Shown here: positions 1-13,800 of the stretch, in pieces
How positions within the stretch are numbered: position 1 is the first letter of the stretch
Layout of the letters: every line of letters begins with the position of its first letter
Assembly (NCBI RefSeq): GCF_031877795.1
Contig: NC_133946.1
Location: 12,313,144-12,377,143, forward strand
Direction: 5' to 3'
Length of the DNA: 64,000 nt
Origin: Strix aluco
Taxonomy: Eukaryota; Chordata; Aves; Strigiformes; Strigidae
The notes under the pieces: model-generated
Told to the model about the DNA's origin: nothing
The model's database searches: none
What the model saw: only the letters and a program-made list of their open reading frames with translations
Program-made: the position numbers and the translations under genes

Positions 1-1049
1 GGCCAGCACGGAGAGAAAAACCCGCTCCCTGCCGCGACCGTCCCCTCCTGGCAAATCCTGGGGCCAGAAGTACCAAATTGGGGATAAAAAGCCCCCAGAA
101 CCCCAGCTGGGGGCTGTTTTCCGATGGCAAGCAGGTTGCTGAGCCCACCACCCCAGTCCTCACCCCAAAACTCAGGGGAGGCTCAGACAGAGCCTTGGGG
201 ATTTGGATGAGGGATAAAAAAACTTGGGAGGGGGGGGAGACTCCGGGGCTGTTTCAGCTCTCCCAGGGGTGCTTACAGTTGTTGAACCTCACGGTGGTCA
301 CGGCCCGGGGGATTTGCAGGGCCAGGGTGACCCGGCTGAGGAGCAGAAGGAGCTGGCAGCAGCCGGGCCCGAGGCCAAGCGGGTTTGCTGGAGCCCGGGA
401 GGTGCCGCGTGCGGCTGGGCACGTCCACGGGGTGACGGCGGGCAAAGAGCCTGGGCAGCCACGGCCGCCCCGCCAGCCAGCGTGCGAGGGCGCGCGGGAG
501 CCAGCGCAGCTGCTCGTGGGTCTCCCCACGGCTCACCAGCCCCGGGGGCACTGGGGTGAGCCCCCCACGCAGCAGCCGGAGCCCAGGCACGAGGCGGAGG
601 CTCAGCACCCTCCCTGCAAGCCAGGGCATGCACCAAAAACACGGCTGCTGCCTCCTCCTCCTCCTCCTCACTGCACAAAACAGCAAAGGGGCCCGTTGCA
701 AGGCCGCTGCTGCCCGCTGAAGACAGCGGATCCCTGCCCCGTGCCCTCCTCCCCCTCCTGCCTGGGGGTGTCTGACCTTCCCCTGCAGCACCAGCCAGTC
801 TCAGCCCGACACTTCCACACACAGTCACTGCGAGCTCCCCGCAAGCCCAGGGCAAGGCTCCCCCTTTCCAGGGCTCCCGGAGCCTCCCCGGGCATTAGAC
901 ACGGCAGTCACAACTCCGAGTGGGCAAATGTGTCCCCCCCCAAGCCACTGCAGCCACCCTGAGGGGACTGGGGGGGCGAGGGACAGAGGCCATCCCTGCC
1001 GAGGCATGAGGGTGACGGAGGGGAGGGAAATCCCAGCCAAGACATTAAT
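1..1049. other. GC-rich flank downstream of B4GALNT4, no gene assigned
   Basis: This stretch lies beyond the likely poly(A) signal of B4GALNT4. It is GC-rich, with a TCC run near 652-671 and several overlapping open frames on both strands between about 80 and 960. None of these proteins is recognisable, and open frames this long are expected by chance at such GC content. In mammals the gene on this side of B4GALNT4 is PKP3, so an untranslated or promoter part of a neighbouring gene could lie here, but nothing in the sequence shows it. Confidence 0.4.
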
Positions 1050-1055
1050 TTTATT
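1050..1055 (-). terminator. B4GALNT4: Candidate poly(A) signal of B4GALNT4
   Basis: The plus strand reads TTTATT, which is AATAAA on the gene strand, about 0.8 kb past the stop codon at 1850. No better hexamer on this strand was seen between it and the stop, so the 3' UTR is probably about 800 nt. This is inferred from position only. Confidence 0.45.
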
Positions 1056-1681
1056 TTTTAAGAATAAAAAAAAACCCAAAACAGACAAAACTTCCTGAAA
1101 ACAGCTTCCTACCTCATAATTTCACAGAAATTAGCTTGGAAACGTCATTCGCTCTCTCCCCTTGCTCCCGTACCTCCTCCAGGCTCTGCCCTTTCCCCTC
1201 CCCACCCAGCCCCCCCGGGCACAGGCAGCACCAGCTGGTCATGCCGAGGGGCTCTGGCCCCCACCCCGAGGAGCCAAAACCTCCCTTCCCCTCCACGGCA
1301 GATCCCAGGGAGGGGAACAGGAGGGTTTGGGCAGCCCCAGCGGGCTCGTACCCCTCTCCTCACCCCTGTGGGTACTGGTACCCCCCAAAAAAGCTCAGCT
1401 CTCCAGCCTGGTGCAGTGACAAGGCACTGGGCATTTTGGGGGCGGGGGGGGGTGACCCAGCAGAGTCAGTGCCGGCTGTGAGCTCGGGTACCACTTCTCT
1501 ACCGCCGGCACCAGCCCGGCACAGCCCCTCGGGACCCACTGGCGCTGGGAATCAGTCTGGAGGCTTTAACCCCTCCCGACAGCAGGGTGCCCACCGTCCC
1601 GGCGCTAATGAGTTAATAAATTCATTTCTGACTAAGAAATTAGACCCTTAAGAAAAAAATCACCACCCGCTTTTGCCCTCC

Positions 1682-1705
1682 CCCACCCCCCCCCCCCCCC
1701 CCCCA
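1682..1705. repeat. Homopolymeric C tract
   Basis: A nearly pure run of about 20 C follows CCCCACC, within the presumed B4GALNT4 3' UTR. It reads as a G run in the transcript. Runs of this length vary in length and are easily mis-sequenced. Confidence 0.85.
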
Positions 1706-1849
1706 AAATAACCACGGTTCGTTTACGGGTGACCTCCGTGCCGGCACCGAGGCGTGTCGGTGGAGGCCAGGGCGCAGCGGGGGCCGGTGGTGACCTGCCT
1801 CCGGCGGGCGCAGGGGGGTCGGGGGCTTCGGGCCAGGCTGGGGGTGCTG

Positions 1850-4800
1850 CTAGTCCTTGGGTGGCTTCTTGCTGCGGGCGTTCCACATGCCGCGCTTGGA
1901 GTGGTAGTAATGGTAAAAGTTCCTGAGACGCAAGCGCTCCACCTCCAGCCCGCTCTGAAGGACCCTGCAGCCAGATGGACGGACGGACAGACGCTCAGGT
2001 GAGGGGGGACGGGGCGGGTGGATGCGGCCCCCCACCAAAGGGAGGCTTTGCCCCCTTGCCACCACATCGCCCCAGCCTTGAGCCAGCCCGGTGGAGGGGA
2101 GAGTGCTTTTCCCTGGGGGGATGCACCCAAGTCAGCGTGGCCAGCCCTGCCGGGGATGGGGGGCTGTCAGGACCCCCTGTCTCACCTGTCCAGGAGCTCC
2201 CAGTCCTCCCCGCCCCAGCGGTCTCTGAACTCCTCCGTGTTCATCCCTCCCACGCGGTCAAAGTCCGACTTGTAGATGCCGAAGAGGCCGAAGCCATTCA
2301 CCTCCCAGTAGCCTGGAGGGGGGACAGCAATGAGGCGAGGGGTGTGGGGGGACCCCAAATCCCCAGGCCGTCACCTCTGCGCTCTCCCTGCTGCCTGGAA
2401 ACCACAGAAATGCCCCATCCCAGCCCCTCTTCCCCCCCTCCCGGGTCTGTCCCTGTCACTGCCACTGTGGGGATGCACCGGGTGACAGCCCGTTTTTGGG
2501 GAGCATCGCACCCAGCGTGCCTCAAGCTCCCCTGGGCTTGAATCCCACCTTTCCGCAGCAAAACCAACCCATCCTCCCCAAGCATCCCACCACAACCCAG
2601 CACGGTGGCTGCCTCCGGGCAGGTGGGGGACATTTTCCAGGCGGAGGGGAGGGGAGGGCGCTCACCGTTGGGCTCCCGCGGGGAGCTGCCGCAGCTCAGC
2701 CTCATGACGATGGGCGCATAGGCCAGCTTCCCCTCCACGCAGTGCTTCCGGATGCTGTCCAGGATATTGGGGGGGAAATGGATGTGCAGGTCGCAGAGGA
2801 AGACGATGCTGTGCCCATCCTGCGGGAGGGGGACAGACAAGGGGGAAGATCAGGGCAAAAAGTTGCACGGAGGCGAGAGCTGGTTCTGTTCCCCGGCTCA
2901 CCTCGACTGTGTCCACGCCAGCCTGCAGCCCGGCCGAGCGCTCAAAGTTCCCCGTGCGCCGCAGGTACTGGTAGCTGAGGACAGAGGATGGGGGGTTAGG
3001 GCTGGTGACCGAAAGGGACACGGCCACGAGCGGGACAGGGACCATCAGCGAGGAGAGGGGACTCTCAGGTGCCGACAACTCATGCCAAGGGTCCCCCTGC
3101 AGAGAGGAGGTCCCTGCATCCCCAACTCCTTTGCATGGAAAACAAGTTTAAACCCCTAAAAAGGAGGAGGCAAGGGGCAGCGAGGCAGAGACCCGGGCTG
3201 GGCTGGGGAAGGAGCGTGGGTCATGTGAGCAGCACCACGACAGCCTGTCCCACTAGGAGCAGCCCCACAGAGCCCCCCGCAGCCTCTGGGGAGCGGGGTG
3301 GGACCCGGAGCTCGCACGGGGGGTTACCGGGGCAGTCGGGCATCCTGCAGGGCTTTCTCAACATCCATGTCGTCGCTGTCGAAGTCCACCAGGATGACGT
3401 TGAAGTTGGTGTCCTTCGTAGCCCCGTAGAGGCGGGCCATGTCCGAGATGAACTGCTGTACCCAGCGGGCTTGGTTCTTCACTGCCAGACACAGCCACAA
3501 ACATCCCTCAGGCTCGCCACAGGGGGCCCCGAGAGCACCCCCCTCTCCAATCAACACCCCTTCTGAGGAGACGTGACCACCTCAGCAGCTCACAAGAAGC
3601 GATAACCCCCTTGGGCCAGCTCAGAGCACGCAAAGGGGTTGCCTTCCTCCTGCCGGAGGATGCTGAGGGCGGAGGGAGCAGCGGAGACCCCAGGGAGTCA
3701 CGTCCTGCCGTCACCTACCGGGCACCACGAAGTGCACCATGACGTCCTGCTTCCAGCTGAGCCGCAGCGGCCGGCACAGGACGGGTTTCCCATAGAGGAT
3801 GCTCCAGGTGCTCGGCTGGGGCTCGGTGGCCCCCGGAGCCGGCCCGTCGGGGTTGGCCTCAGCACTGTCATCCTGCTTGCCCTGGTGCAGGAGGACGTAG
3901 ACGTACTCGGAGAGCCGCACCGTCCGCTGGCCCCGCTCCGCCAGCTCCAGCTCCAGCAGGTAGCGATTCCCCCGCGCCGTGTCCCGACGCTTCTCCACAT
4001 TGACGATCCTCAGGAGGGTGTAGATGCTACAGGGAAAGGAGAAGCACTCGAACACACCAGCTCTGCTCCCTACAGCTCCCCTGCTCCCTGGGGCCGGGTG
4101 AAGGCACCCCCTGCCCGCACCCCGCTCCCTCCCTACCCTCCGTTCTTCTCGTTGAGCTTCTCCATGTACTGTGCCACCACGTCGACGACCTCGCTCTCAC
4201 TCAGCTGCAGGTTGCCCGACACGTTGCAGCGCAGATCGTTCCAGTCGGAGCGCAGGAGCTCGAAGTCCACCGAGCTGACGCTGAACGTCCTCTGCCAGTT
4301 GATGGAGTCCTCCAGCCAGCTCTGCTGCAGCTCCCCGGTCTCGTAGCTGTAGTCTGACACCTCTTCTTCCTCCTCCTCCTCTTCCTCCTGGCCCTTTCCC
4401 TCCTCCCGCTGGGACGCCGTTGTCTCTGACATCTTCAGAAAGGATGTCACCCGCGGCCCCTCCGAGCGGGCCACCTCAGAGGAGTTGTAAGCAGCGGTGG
4501 CCGCTGTCCTGCCTGGGGCAGGAGTCGTGTCCTCGTGGGTCTCCCTGCTGAAGAGCCCTTCAGTCCCCAGGGCGAGGAGGCTGGGCAGCGCCCTCCGCTC
4601 AGTGCCCAGCTTGGGCGGCCGTTCCCACCTCCTGCCACCCGTACGGGCACTCTTCCGCCTGGCAGCATCCTTCTCCTTGGAGAGGTTGCTCAGGAGCCAG
4701 GGGCTGCGGCGGCCAGGGACGGCACGGAGCTTGCTGGAGGCCATGGGGTACTTCTGAGGGGTCCTGGAGCGCAGGTGGACTTTCTTCAGAGGCTTTGGGT

Positions 4801-7800
4801 AAAGGAAGATGCCGGGGAAGGCCGGCTCCTGTGCCGGGGCTTTGCGCTTCCCTGGCTGCAGCCTGGTCACGTAAACCTTCTCCTGGGCTTTCCGGGGCTT
4901 CTTCTCCTCCCTGGGTGCTGCAGCCTTGCTGGGACCCGGCGTTCTGGCTTTGCCGCCAAAGATGGGAACGGAGAGGTGGGGTTGGAGGCTCAGGGCCCCA
5001 GCGTGCTTCGAAGTCACCAGCAACCCCAGCTCATCCTCCTCACCCTCGCCAGGATCCTGGGGTAACCAACTGAGCACCCGCCCACGGACCTGCTCTGGCA
5101 CAGGGCCCGCGTCTTCCTCCCCACGGAGGTCCTGGAGGGCAGCCGCTGGGCTGGCGCTGGCCCGGTGAGACGTGCCCTGTCCTCCCGGCTGCCCAGGCGT
5201 GCCCGCTTCCTCCCGGGCCTGGCCCTGCTTGCGGCGAAAGCTGTAATAGTCCAGGTCGTCTCCATAATCCCCAGTGACCGGCGGGGTCTCTTTCCCTCTG
5301 GCTCCGGGTACCGGCCCGAAGCTCTTCTCCTTGACTTCGGGAGGTGGGTCTGTGGGCTCAGGGCTGTCCACTCCTTCCTCCTCCTCCTCATCCTCGAGGA
5401 AGTCTAGGGAGTAAAGGCAGAGATAAACACCCCAAGGGTCCCAGCCGCTGGGCAAAGCCCCTGCAGTGTGCTGGCCCAAGGCGAGGGGGCAAAGCTTGTC
5501 TGCAGCAAGAGATGAACCTGTGAGAGGCCTCTGGGCGAGGGGGCCCGGGAGCTGGCGGGCACTGAGCGATGCTCAGTGGGGCTGGCAGCTCAGGCTCTGC
5601 CCGTTAACCCCCCCAAACCTTGGCCGCATCTCGGCACCACTCATATTGCATCCGGGAGCAAGCCCAGCCTGCCAGGGCTCTGCCAGGCTGCGAGGCGACA
5701 GCAAGGCAGGCGCCACACAACCAGCTCCTGCGCATCCCTGGGAGCATCCCCCGACGCCGTGGACAGCCCCCCAACTCCACGCTGCGTTCAGCCGCATCCT
5801 GCTGCCCCCTGACCAAGCCAACCCGGGAGATACAGGTGCTCAAGAAGCAGGGAGGGTGAATCCCAACCCCAGCATCCCGCAGCGCTCTGTGGCGGAGCCA
5901 AGCAGGATGGGCGCCCACGGAGCGCGCGGGACTGCTCTGAGCAAGCTGCTCCATGCAGCCCTGCCCTGCTCGAGCCCCCCGGCGCTGCCAGAGGCATCCC
6001 GGAGCCGCATCTGCGAGGGGCTGGGCTGGCATGGGAGGACACGGGGTGCTCATCCCCATGCCACGATGACGAGAGACGCCCAAAGAGCCGCCAGCGGGCA
6101 GCGGTGACTCACTGTCTGGGTTGAGAAAGAGAAACGCTCGCTGGCGCGGATCCTCCTCCTCTTCATCCATCTTCATGTACTTATAAAAACCAAACCTGGG
6201 AGATGGAGAGGGAAGATGAGGTCCTGGAGATACGGGAGGGATGGGTGCGCGAGGGGACATGCTCGTGCACATGCGAGCTGGCGCAGGAACGTCCCTGGCC
6301 ACGGCGCGGGCACCCGGGCGCAGCCTGGCTCCGAAGGGAGCCAGGATTCCCAAAATCTGGGAGCGCTGCCAGCCCTCAGGCTACCGCTGCCAGAGAGATG
6401 GGAAAAGAGCTGTCCTGGAGGTGGCCCTTCCACAAGGGACGGAGCTCGGGGGACACACAGCTGAGGGTGCCCCATCTCAGCACCGCTCCTCCAGCTCTTG
6501 GAGCACCCTGTTGACATCAGCCCCCTCCATGTGCCACCCCCGAACACCGGCCCCCCAACACTTACTTCTCCAGGTAGAGGGGGGACTCTCTGTAGAAGCA
6601 CTTGTTCTCCGTCTCCATGTGAGTGAGGCGTGTGAAGTCATTGGGGTACACAAACGAGAGGTAGACCTGGGGAGACGACCACACCGCTGTCACCACGGCA
6701 CAGAGCGGGCTTGCTCCGAGGAAGTACGGGCTGGCGGGGCTAGAAGCCCTGGACCCAAGGCCCTCAACAGCAAGGTGACCCCCAAACACCCCGCAGGGCT
6801 TTTAACCCAAATCTTTTCAGGTCATGATGGGGAAGCTCAGGCTGATGCTCCATCAAGGGATGTTTTCTCCTGGATTTGAACCAGGTGTAACCATCCCTGC
6901 CCCGGGGTGAGGGCAAAGCGTTCGGCTTGGCCGCGTCTCCCAAGGGAGTGTGGCCCTGTCCCCATCCCGGGGACACTTACGAATTGCAGGCCCTGGTAGC
7001 GGGCGATGGGAAAGTCCTTCACCACGTAGGTAGGGCTGTAGGCACAGGGCACCAGCACATTCTCCACTCGTGAGGCCTCGATCGCAGGCGCTGAGGAGAA
7101 GCAGCCGCAGCTCAGCCCCAGGCCGTGCCCCGCCACCCCTGTAGCTCAACCCATCTTATAGTTTGTAGCCAAACCACCCCACCTTGTCGCCCCACAGACC
7201 CCAGCAGAGATTCCCTCCAGCCAGGAGATGGGCAGAAGGCAGGAGGGATGCGCTGGGTGCCCGTGGGAGCCAGGTCCTGCCTTCTGCCTCCCCCAAAACC
7301 CCACAGAGATGCGCGAGGGCCCGGTCCCAGCCACTTACTGAGGAAGAAGGTGTCCCTGGGGTCAGACTTCAGCATGTCAGCCCCGTGCTCATCCCGCTGT
7401 GCCTCCCAGAGGTAGCTCCCGCTGTGGCTGGCCAAGGTCTGCGGGATGTGCTCCACGTGGTTCATCTTCAGGGACGACTCATCTGCAGAAGGCCAGGACA
7501 AGGGCTGAACCCCGCGGGCCTCCTGTCCCAGGAGCATCCTCCAAGGTGGCACCTCCCAACCTCTCTGTCTCTCCCACCAAGAGGGCTCAGATTGTGGATT
7601 CTTCCTGCTCCCAGGGGAACAAGGGAAGCCGATGTGTTTGCACGAGGGCAAAGCCAGCTCCGCCCGCCCTCTCACACACTTGCAGACCCCCATGACTAAT
7701 CGGTCTAATGATCATTGCCATCAGCTAATGAGGACAAGGGTACAGCTGATCTCAGCCAGGCAGCCCCAGCTCCCATTACAGCATCACTCACCAAAGACAA

Positions 7801-10800
7801 GGGGTGGGAACGCTCCAGGGCTTTAACTCCCAAGGACACAGGAATTAAACCGTGAATGTTTGTCCCCGAAGAGGTGCAGGTAAATGCAACGTGAGCTGGT
7901 TTTGCCTCCTATTCAGGGCGAGGGTGGCGTGTCGTCCTTGGCTATCAACCAGCCCCCAGACCTCCCCGAGGGAGGTCACCTCGCTCTGGTCACCTTGGCC
8001 ATGCTTGGAGCTGCCTGCTCTGAGCACCCAAGGGTGCTCCCTCCCTCTCCAGGGAGCCCTGCCTGCTGCAGAGCTGCGGGGAAGCAGGCAGATCCTGAAG
8101 CGAGCAGGAACCCCCTTCCCAAGCCCCAGATTCTCTTGCTTGTGGCAGAGAAGGGCTCCCCAAACACCTCCACGCAGCTGCAGAGGTTGGGCCGCAACCC
8201 CCGGCAAAGCCCAGAGAAAGGAAAGGAAGGAGGATGCTCTGCACGTGGCCGGCGTCTCCCAGGCGGCAGGGATGGGCTCCCCACAAGGGACATGGCTTCG
8301 CCCCAGGGCTGCTGCCAGGGTCCAGGGGAGCCAGGGAGCAGGAAAGTGAAGCAGAAAGAGCCGGCAATGATGGATAGCAGTTGGGGGTGGAATTTATTTG
8401 CACGTCATCCATCTCACGGGCACCTGCATCGATACCAGCAATACCCCTCCATCCCTCTTCTCCCTGTTGATCCCTGGCTGCTGCCTATCCCTCCCGCCTC
8501 ATTGACACCTTCCAGGGCATGTTTGATAACCAGCCCTCCAGCGCATCAAGCACCGGGGCAGGACCCATGTATCAAGCCCTTTCTCGCTGCCAGGAAAGGG
8601 GCAGGAAGCAGAAGATCTATAGATTTAATTAAACCTTGCACCATCCATCCCTGCTTACACAACAGCTCTTCGTAACTCAGGGCCAGGCCAGAACCTCTGT
8701 GATCTCATTAGCAGGGACGAGGCCGGAGCACCCAGAGCGCCGCGATTCCGTGGCGTCACCTCCGCAGCCCGTTTTTAAGAAGGTCGCAGCACTCTCCCGG
8801 AATCGCCCCTACCCCTGCAGCCCCTCGCCTCCTTCCCTACAGCCAACAGAAGCTCTAGGGGGGTTTGAGAGGCTGAGACCTTCCCCCAGGATCTGATTTC
8901 CCAGGCTCTGGTGCTGTCTCTCCCCGGCTGCACCAACACGTACAGCCCCCTCGCTGCAGCAGCCCGCAGGCACGCGAGGCCCTTACCTGTGTACAGAGAG
9001 ATGTAGGAGGAGTCGATCACTTCGAACTTCAAGCTGGGGAGGAAAACTCGCCACTGGAAAAAAAGATAAAAGGAGATGGAGATTGAGTGGGAGGGTGGCA
9101 GGGGTTCAAGATGCAGCTGCCCAACCCCAGGCACCCTCGGACGGGTCGTCCCGGTCCTCAGCTCCCAGAAACTTCTCTGCACTGATCCCAGCCCCAACCC
9201 TGCGGGAGGGAAACAAGGGAGAGGATTAATCCTGCCCCAGCAGAGACCCAGGCCCATCTCCTGCTCTCACGCGAGGCCGTCGAGGATTAGCAGGCACTCG
9301 CTGTGTGGTGGGAGAGGGGGAGGCTCCCACCGGCGCTCCCCTCTCAGCACCAGGATGCTCCCGGGACAGCCCCAGCCCCAGCCCTGCATTGGCAGCGTCA
9401 TGGGAGGCAGCTCAGCCGCGGGGCGGCCGTGCAGGGCAGGGGTGACACCGGGGCATGGGGCAGCTTCTCCACACACCCCCCTCCAACCTCGGGGAACAGC
9501 GCAGGGTGGCCACGGCACCCCTCGAGGGCCTGAGCCAAAGCCGAGGCGCACGGAGCCCTACAACCCCCCTCTCCCCCCGGTGAACAGCCGTTAGCAGCAG
9601 TTTGCCCTCACGGGCAGGGGTGCAGCGCCCAACCAACCATGAGCACTTTAAAAGCACATCTCGAGCCTTTGTCCGGACAAGCCCTTAAATACCCACAGGG
9701 AGAGACGCATCAGGGTCCTGCTTTTTTGTTGTTGCTGTTTCTTTATGAACATCTGACAGGCTTCCCTCCCTCCAGCAAAAAAAATGTCTGCCCCCCTCTA
9801 TTTGTTTTTCACAGCAGAAATGCAGATCTTATCGGGATGGAGGAGATGGAGCCCTGGGAGGGCGAGGCTGAGCGAGGGGGAGGAGAGCGCCAGCGAGGAA
9901 GGGGTGTTGTCAGCCTCCCTGAAGCCTTGCTGGCACAAGTTCGACTCCAGTGATTAATGACTGCTTGGGAGAAAGGAAACCTTTGCTAACGAGCCAACAC
10001 CTTCCCCTCCCAGAGACAGCCCGAGCTCCTGACACACACACTCCAGGCTTTGCCAGGGCTGTGCAGCCAAGGCAGGCAAGTTCAGATTTGAAATTCCTGG
10101 TATCTCGAAGCGGGAAAAGGAGAAAGGGCCCCACTCCATCACCCCGGCCACCTCTCCCAGCACCAACCCTGGGACGCGAGCCGGCCAGGCGGGCTGCCGT
10201 TGGAGATGAGCCCCGGCTCCATCGCAGTGACACTGGCTCGTCCCCGCTGCAGACGGAGCCACCGGCAGCCAGAAATCATGGCTTTGCTCCAGGATAAAGC
10301 GTTTTAACGCGCACTGGGAAAAGCCCCGGCGTCGGCTCTTGACAGGCCAAGCCTTGAAAGGAGCCCGGGGTGGGGACATTTACTCACGCCAACTTCCACG
10401 TGGTCTGAACCTCGGTCGTCTTGTTTGTGGAGCAGCTCGAAGTAGTAGCGTCTGGAGGACATGAGGCTGCACAGGAGGGGAGGAAGCCGGTTAGAAATCA
10501 TTGCTGAGCCAACTGCTGCCGCTGCCGGGGCCATGGGAGCCCCCATGCCAGAGGAGTCGTCTCGGGACACCCTCTCTTTCTTGCTCCCCTGTGGCTAACC
10601 CTTCCCAGGGCAGGGAGACGGGCAGCGCGGGGTGGGCACCTGCTCCCCCCCCATTGCTGAGAAGCTTCGTGAGATCAGGGGGATCCCCCGTTCCCACCTC
10701 ATCCTCTGCAGAGGTGGCTGCGGCCCCCAACACCTTCAAGCCATGGACCAGGGGCACATTTGTCTGAGCTCCTGTCGCGCCCAGACCCCACGTGCCGCTT

Positions 10801-13800
10801 GGGCAGAGAGCATGGCCGGGGAGGAGGAGCTGGCCAGAGCCAGCGTGCAGCCAGCAGCTCTGTCTCCTGCCTCCAGCCACCTGGGATGGGCAGCAAGAGC
10901 AAGGACACGCTTACCGGAGGGGCTTGGAGACTTGTGAGCTGAATTTGGTGAACTCTCCCGGCGCCGTCCACTCGGTGCCCAGCTGGGGGAAGGAAGAAGG
11001 GGCGTGTGTGAGCACCAGGGACAGTGGGGGTGAAGCAGGCCCAAGGACCAGACCCCACCAGGCCGTGGGATCTCTCCTCCACCTCCATCGGGCACTACGC
11101 CGGGCTGCAGAAAGGCTCTTCAGGCAGGAGGACATCCCAGGAGCTCCACCCCAGGGCTGCTTGTCCCCAGCTGGTGGCACTCCTGCCACAAGAACTTGTC
11201 ACTGGCCAACAACACTGCGATCCCAGAAATGCACGGCTGCGATGATGGTTTCCCATTATAGGGGTTAACGCCAGGGAAATCCAGGAGTAAGTGTTAAATC
11301 TCCTATTCTGGGACATAAGCTGGTCTTTGGTAGCTACAACTAGGATGGGACCAAGGGGCAGACGGTCCTTCAGAAGCCAAACCAGGCCTGGCCAGGGGCA
11401 GAGATGGCACTGGGCCGAAGTAGCCCAGCATCTCCCATGGGGGCAAAGCAGCAGGAAAGTTGCCTCTGGCAAAGACACACACAGACCCCGCACGCTCCCC
11501 TGCAGCAGAGGTAGAACTTGTGGTGGCTGAAGAGCACGCACAGGTCTGAAACATCGTTAATTGAGCACCAGGGATCCCCAGAAGGCACTCGGGATGGTTA
11601 TCGGCATGCTGCGAGCAGGGAGCGAGGCAGCCCGGAGCATCCCTGGGGCGGGAAAGGCAAAGGGCGGAGGACGAGGGCTCGTACCTTGCCCACGAACGCA
11701 GCCAGCCGGGAGTTGGAGGGACTGTCGTCAGAGCTGAGCCAGAACTCCGAGTTGTCATCTGATGCCACAGAAAACTGGAAATCCCCTGCGGAGAGCAAAG
11801 GAGAAGGTCACTGCAGCGGGACGCAGCAGCGCCGGTGGCGCGGGCCCAGCCCCGGTGCGCCGTTGTGAGGTGGGGAAACAGGGGTGGATGGGCAGAGGTG
11901 ATGGGGCCACCCCAGACCCTGCATCCTGGCTCTGCCCTGGATGGGAGTGGGGCTTCGCCTCCCTCCGAAGCAACCAGGAAAAAGGGTCTTGGCTCCAGAA
12001 GCACCCTCCTCCCTGGGAGCCAGGGGTTTGGGGACTGTCCCTAATTGCCCTCCTGTCCTCGGGTGGCCCAAGCAGGGGGAAGGAGGCAGCTTCTCCACAT
12101 TGCTGCAGGGGGAGAAGAGGCCAGGCTCCATCACTCACCATCCTTGAAGGGGTGGATGTAGCCAAAAATCCTCAGCCCGTAGTTCTTCCACTTGGGTGAC
12201 ACAGCCAGCTTCTTCACCGTGGTGCGGGTCTGCAGAGGAGAGACACAGATGTAGAGGCATGAGCAGTTCGTGCCCAGGCTCATGCCTGGCACCAAAATCC
12301 CCCAGCCCACCTCCTCCTTGTTGTCCCAGGGTCCCGTGCCCCTGGCACCAGAGGGGACACAGAGGGCCCATCACCACCCACCTCTCCATCCATCCCTGCT
12401 CTGCTGGGCATTTCCTGCCCCAAACCAAACCAAAAACAAGAGGGAATAGCCTCAAGCTGCGCCAGGGCAGGGTCAGACTGGCTCTCAGGAAGTATTTCTT
12501 TGCAGAAGGGGTTGTTGGGCGTTGGAATGGGCTGCCCAGGGCAGGGGTGGAGTCCCCATCCCTGAAGGTGTTTAAGAGTGGGGTTGACCCAGCACTGAGG
12601 GGTCTGGTGGAGTTGAGAACGGTCAGGGTGAGGTTCATGGTTGGACTGGATGATCTTCAAGGGCTTTTCCAACCGCAATAATTCTGGGATTCTGTGAAAA
12701 AGCTTGCAGGCAAAGTCTTGAGGACCAAGCCCACAGCCAGTGGAGATCCAGCAGCACCCAGAGAGGGACGAGCAGACCCTCCCTCTGACCCACCACCATC
12801 AGGCTGGGACTCACGTGGGGAAAGAGTGGAAAATGGAGGTTCTTCCTCAGGTGCCTCACGGCCCCTCCGCACCAGTCTTCGAAGACGTGCAAGTTTGCCT
12901 TCCCTTTGTACTGTGGGATGAGAGAGGGCGATGAGCAGGTGTCCTCCTCGTGTCCCCCCTCGCCCCCCCAGGACAGTGTGAGGGCAGGTGAAACACGGGC
13001 ACGTTGGCCCCAGGACGGCTGGTGGAGCGGGCAGAACAGCTGGAGGTGGCTTTGGAGCCTGGCACACTACAGGGATGTGGGCTGCGGGCTCCCCAGAGCA
13101 GGGCTGGGCCACCTCCTCCTCCACCCTCCCCGTGCTGCTTCCTGCCACCCACCTGCTCGTTCCAGGGCAAAGCCTGCTTGGTCAGGTTGAGCTTGGGCTG
13201 CGTGGTGGCTCGGCTGGAGCGTTGGCCTCTGGAAAACCACCCGTCCAAGTCCTGCCCATCGTTCTGCCAGGGAAGCACGAGGGAGAGAGGAGAGATGGGG
13301 GGATCGGGGCCAGCCCAGCTGCGCTTGCAGGAGGTCTCCCTAGATCTAAACGTCTCATTTTGGATGTCAAGCATTGCCAAACCAAGACAAAAGCTTTCAA
13401 GGCTAATGGCAAAGGAAAGCAGGGGAGCAGGAGGCAGAAGAATATTGGCAAGGTGTCCTGGGGAGCAGTTTCAAAATGTTCCAGCTAAACTAATTTCCCT
13501 TCCTCTGCTGAAGAGAGAAACTTCTCCAAAACAGTGAGTTTTCTGTTCATCCAAAATGTTCAACTGGTCTGATGGGCTACTGGAAGTGGATTCTTTTGGG
13601 CTCCATCTCCAAAAAAGCAGAAGCAATCTCTATGTCCGCTCCTGGGCAGAGGAAGAGGGATGTTCCCCCACTCCCTCTCTTCCTTTGAAGGGGATTAGAT
13701 TAATCCAATCGCTCGTCTCCCGCAATTTAGAGAGATTAGGTGAGCGTTCACCTGCCCCCAGCTTGCTGAAAAGACGATGGGTGGCAAGGAAGAGCCGGGC

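Noticed and set aside
78-962. A 294-codon plus-strand open frame at the left end
   Set aside because: No family resemblance, Pro/Arg/Ala/Gly-rich composition typical of chance frames in GC-rich DNA, and competing frames on the other strand.
12196-12681. A 161-codon plus-strand open frame within B4GALNT4
   Set aside because: Its first part is antisense to a B4GALNT4 exon and its second part is a CR1 LINE 3' end, not an independent gene.
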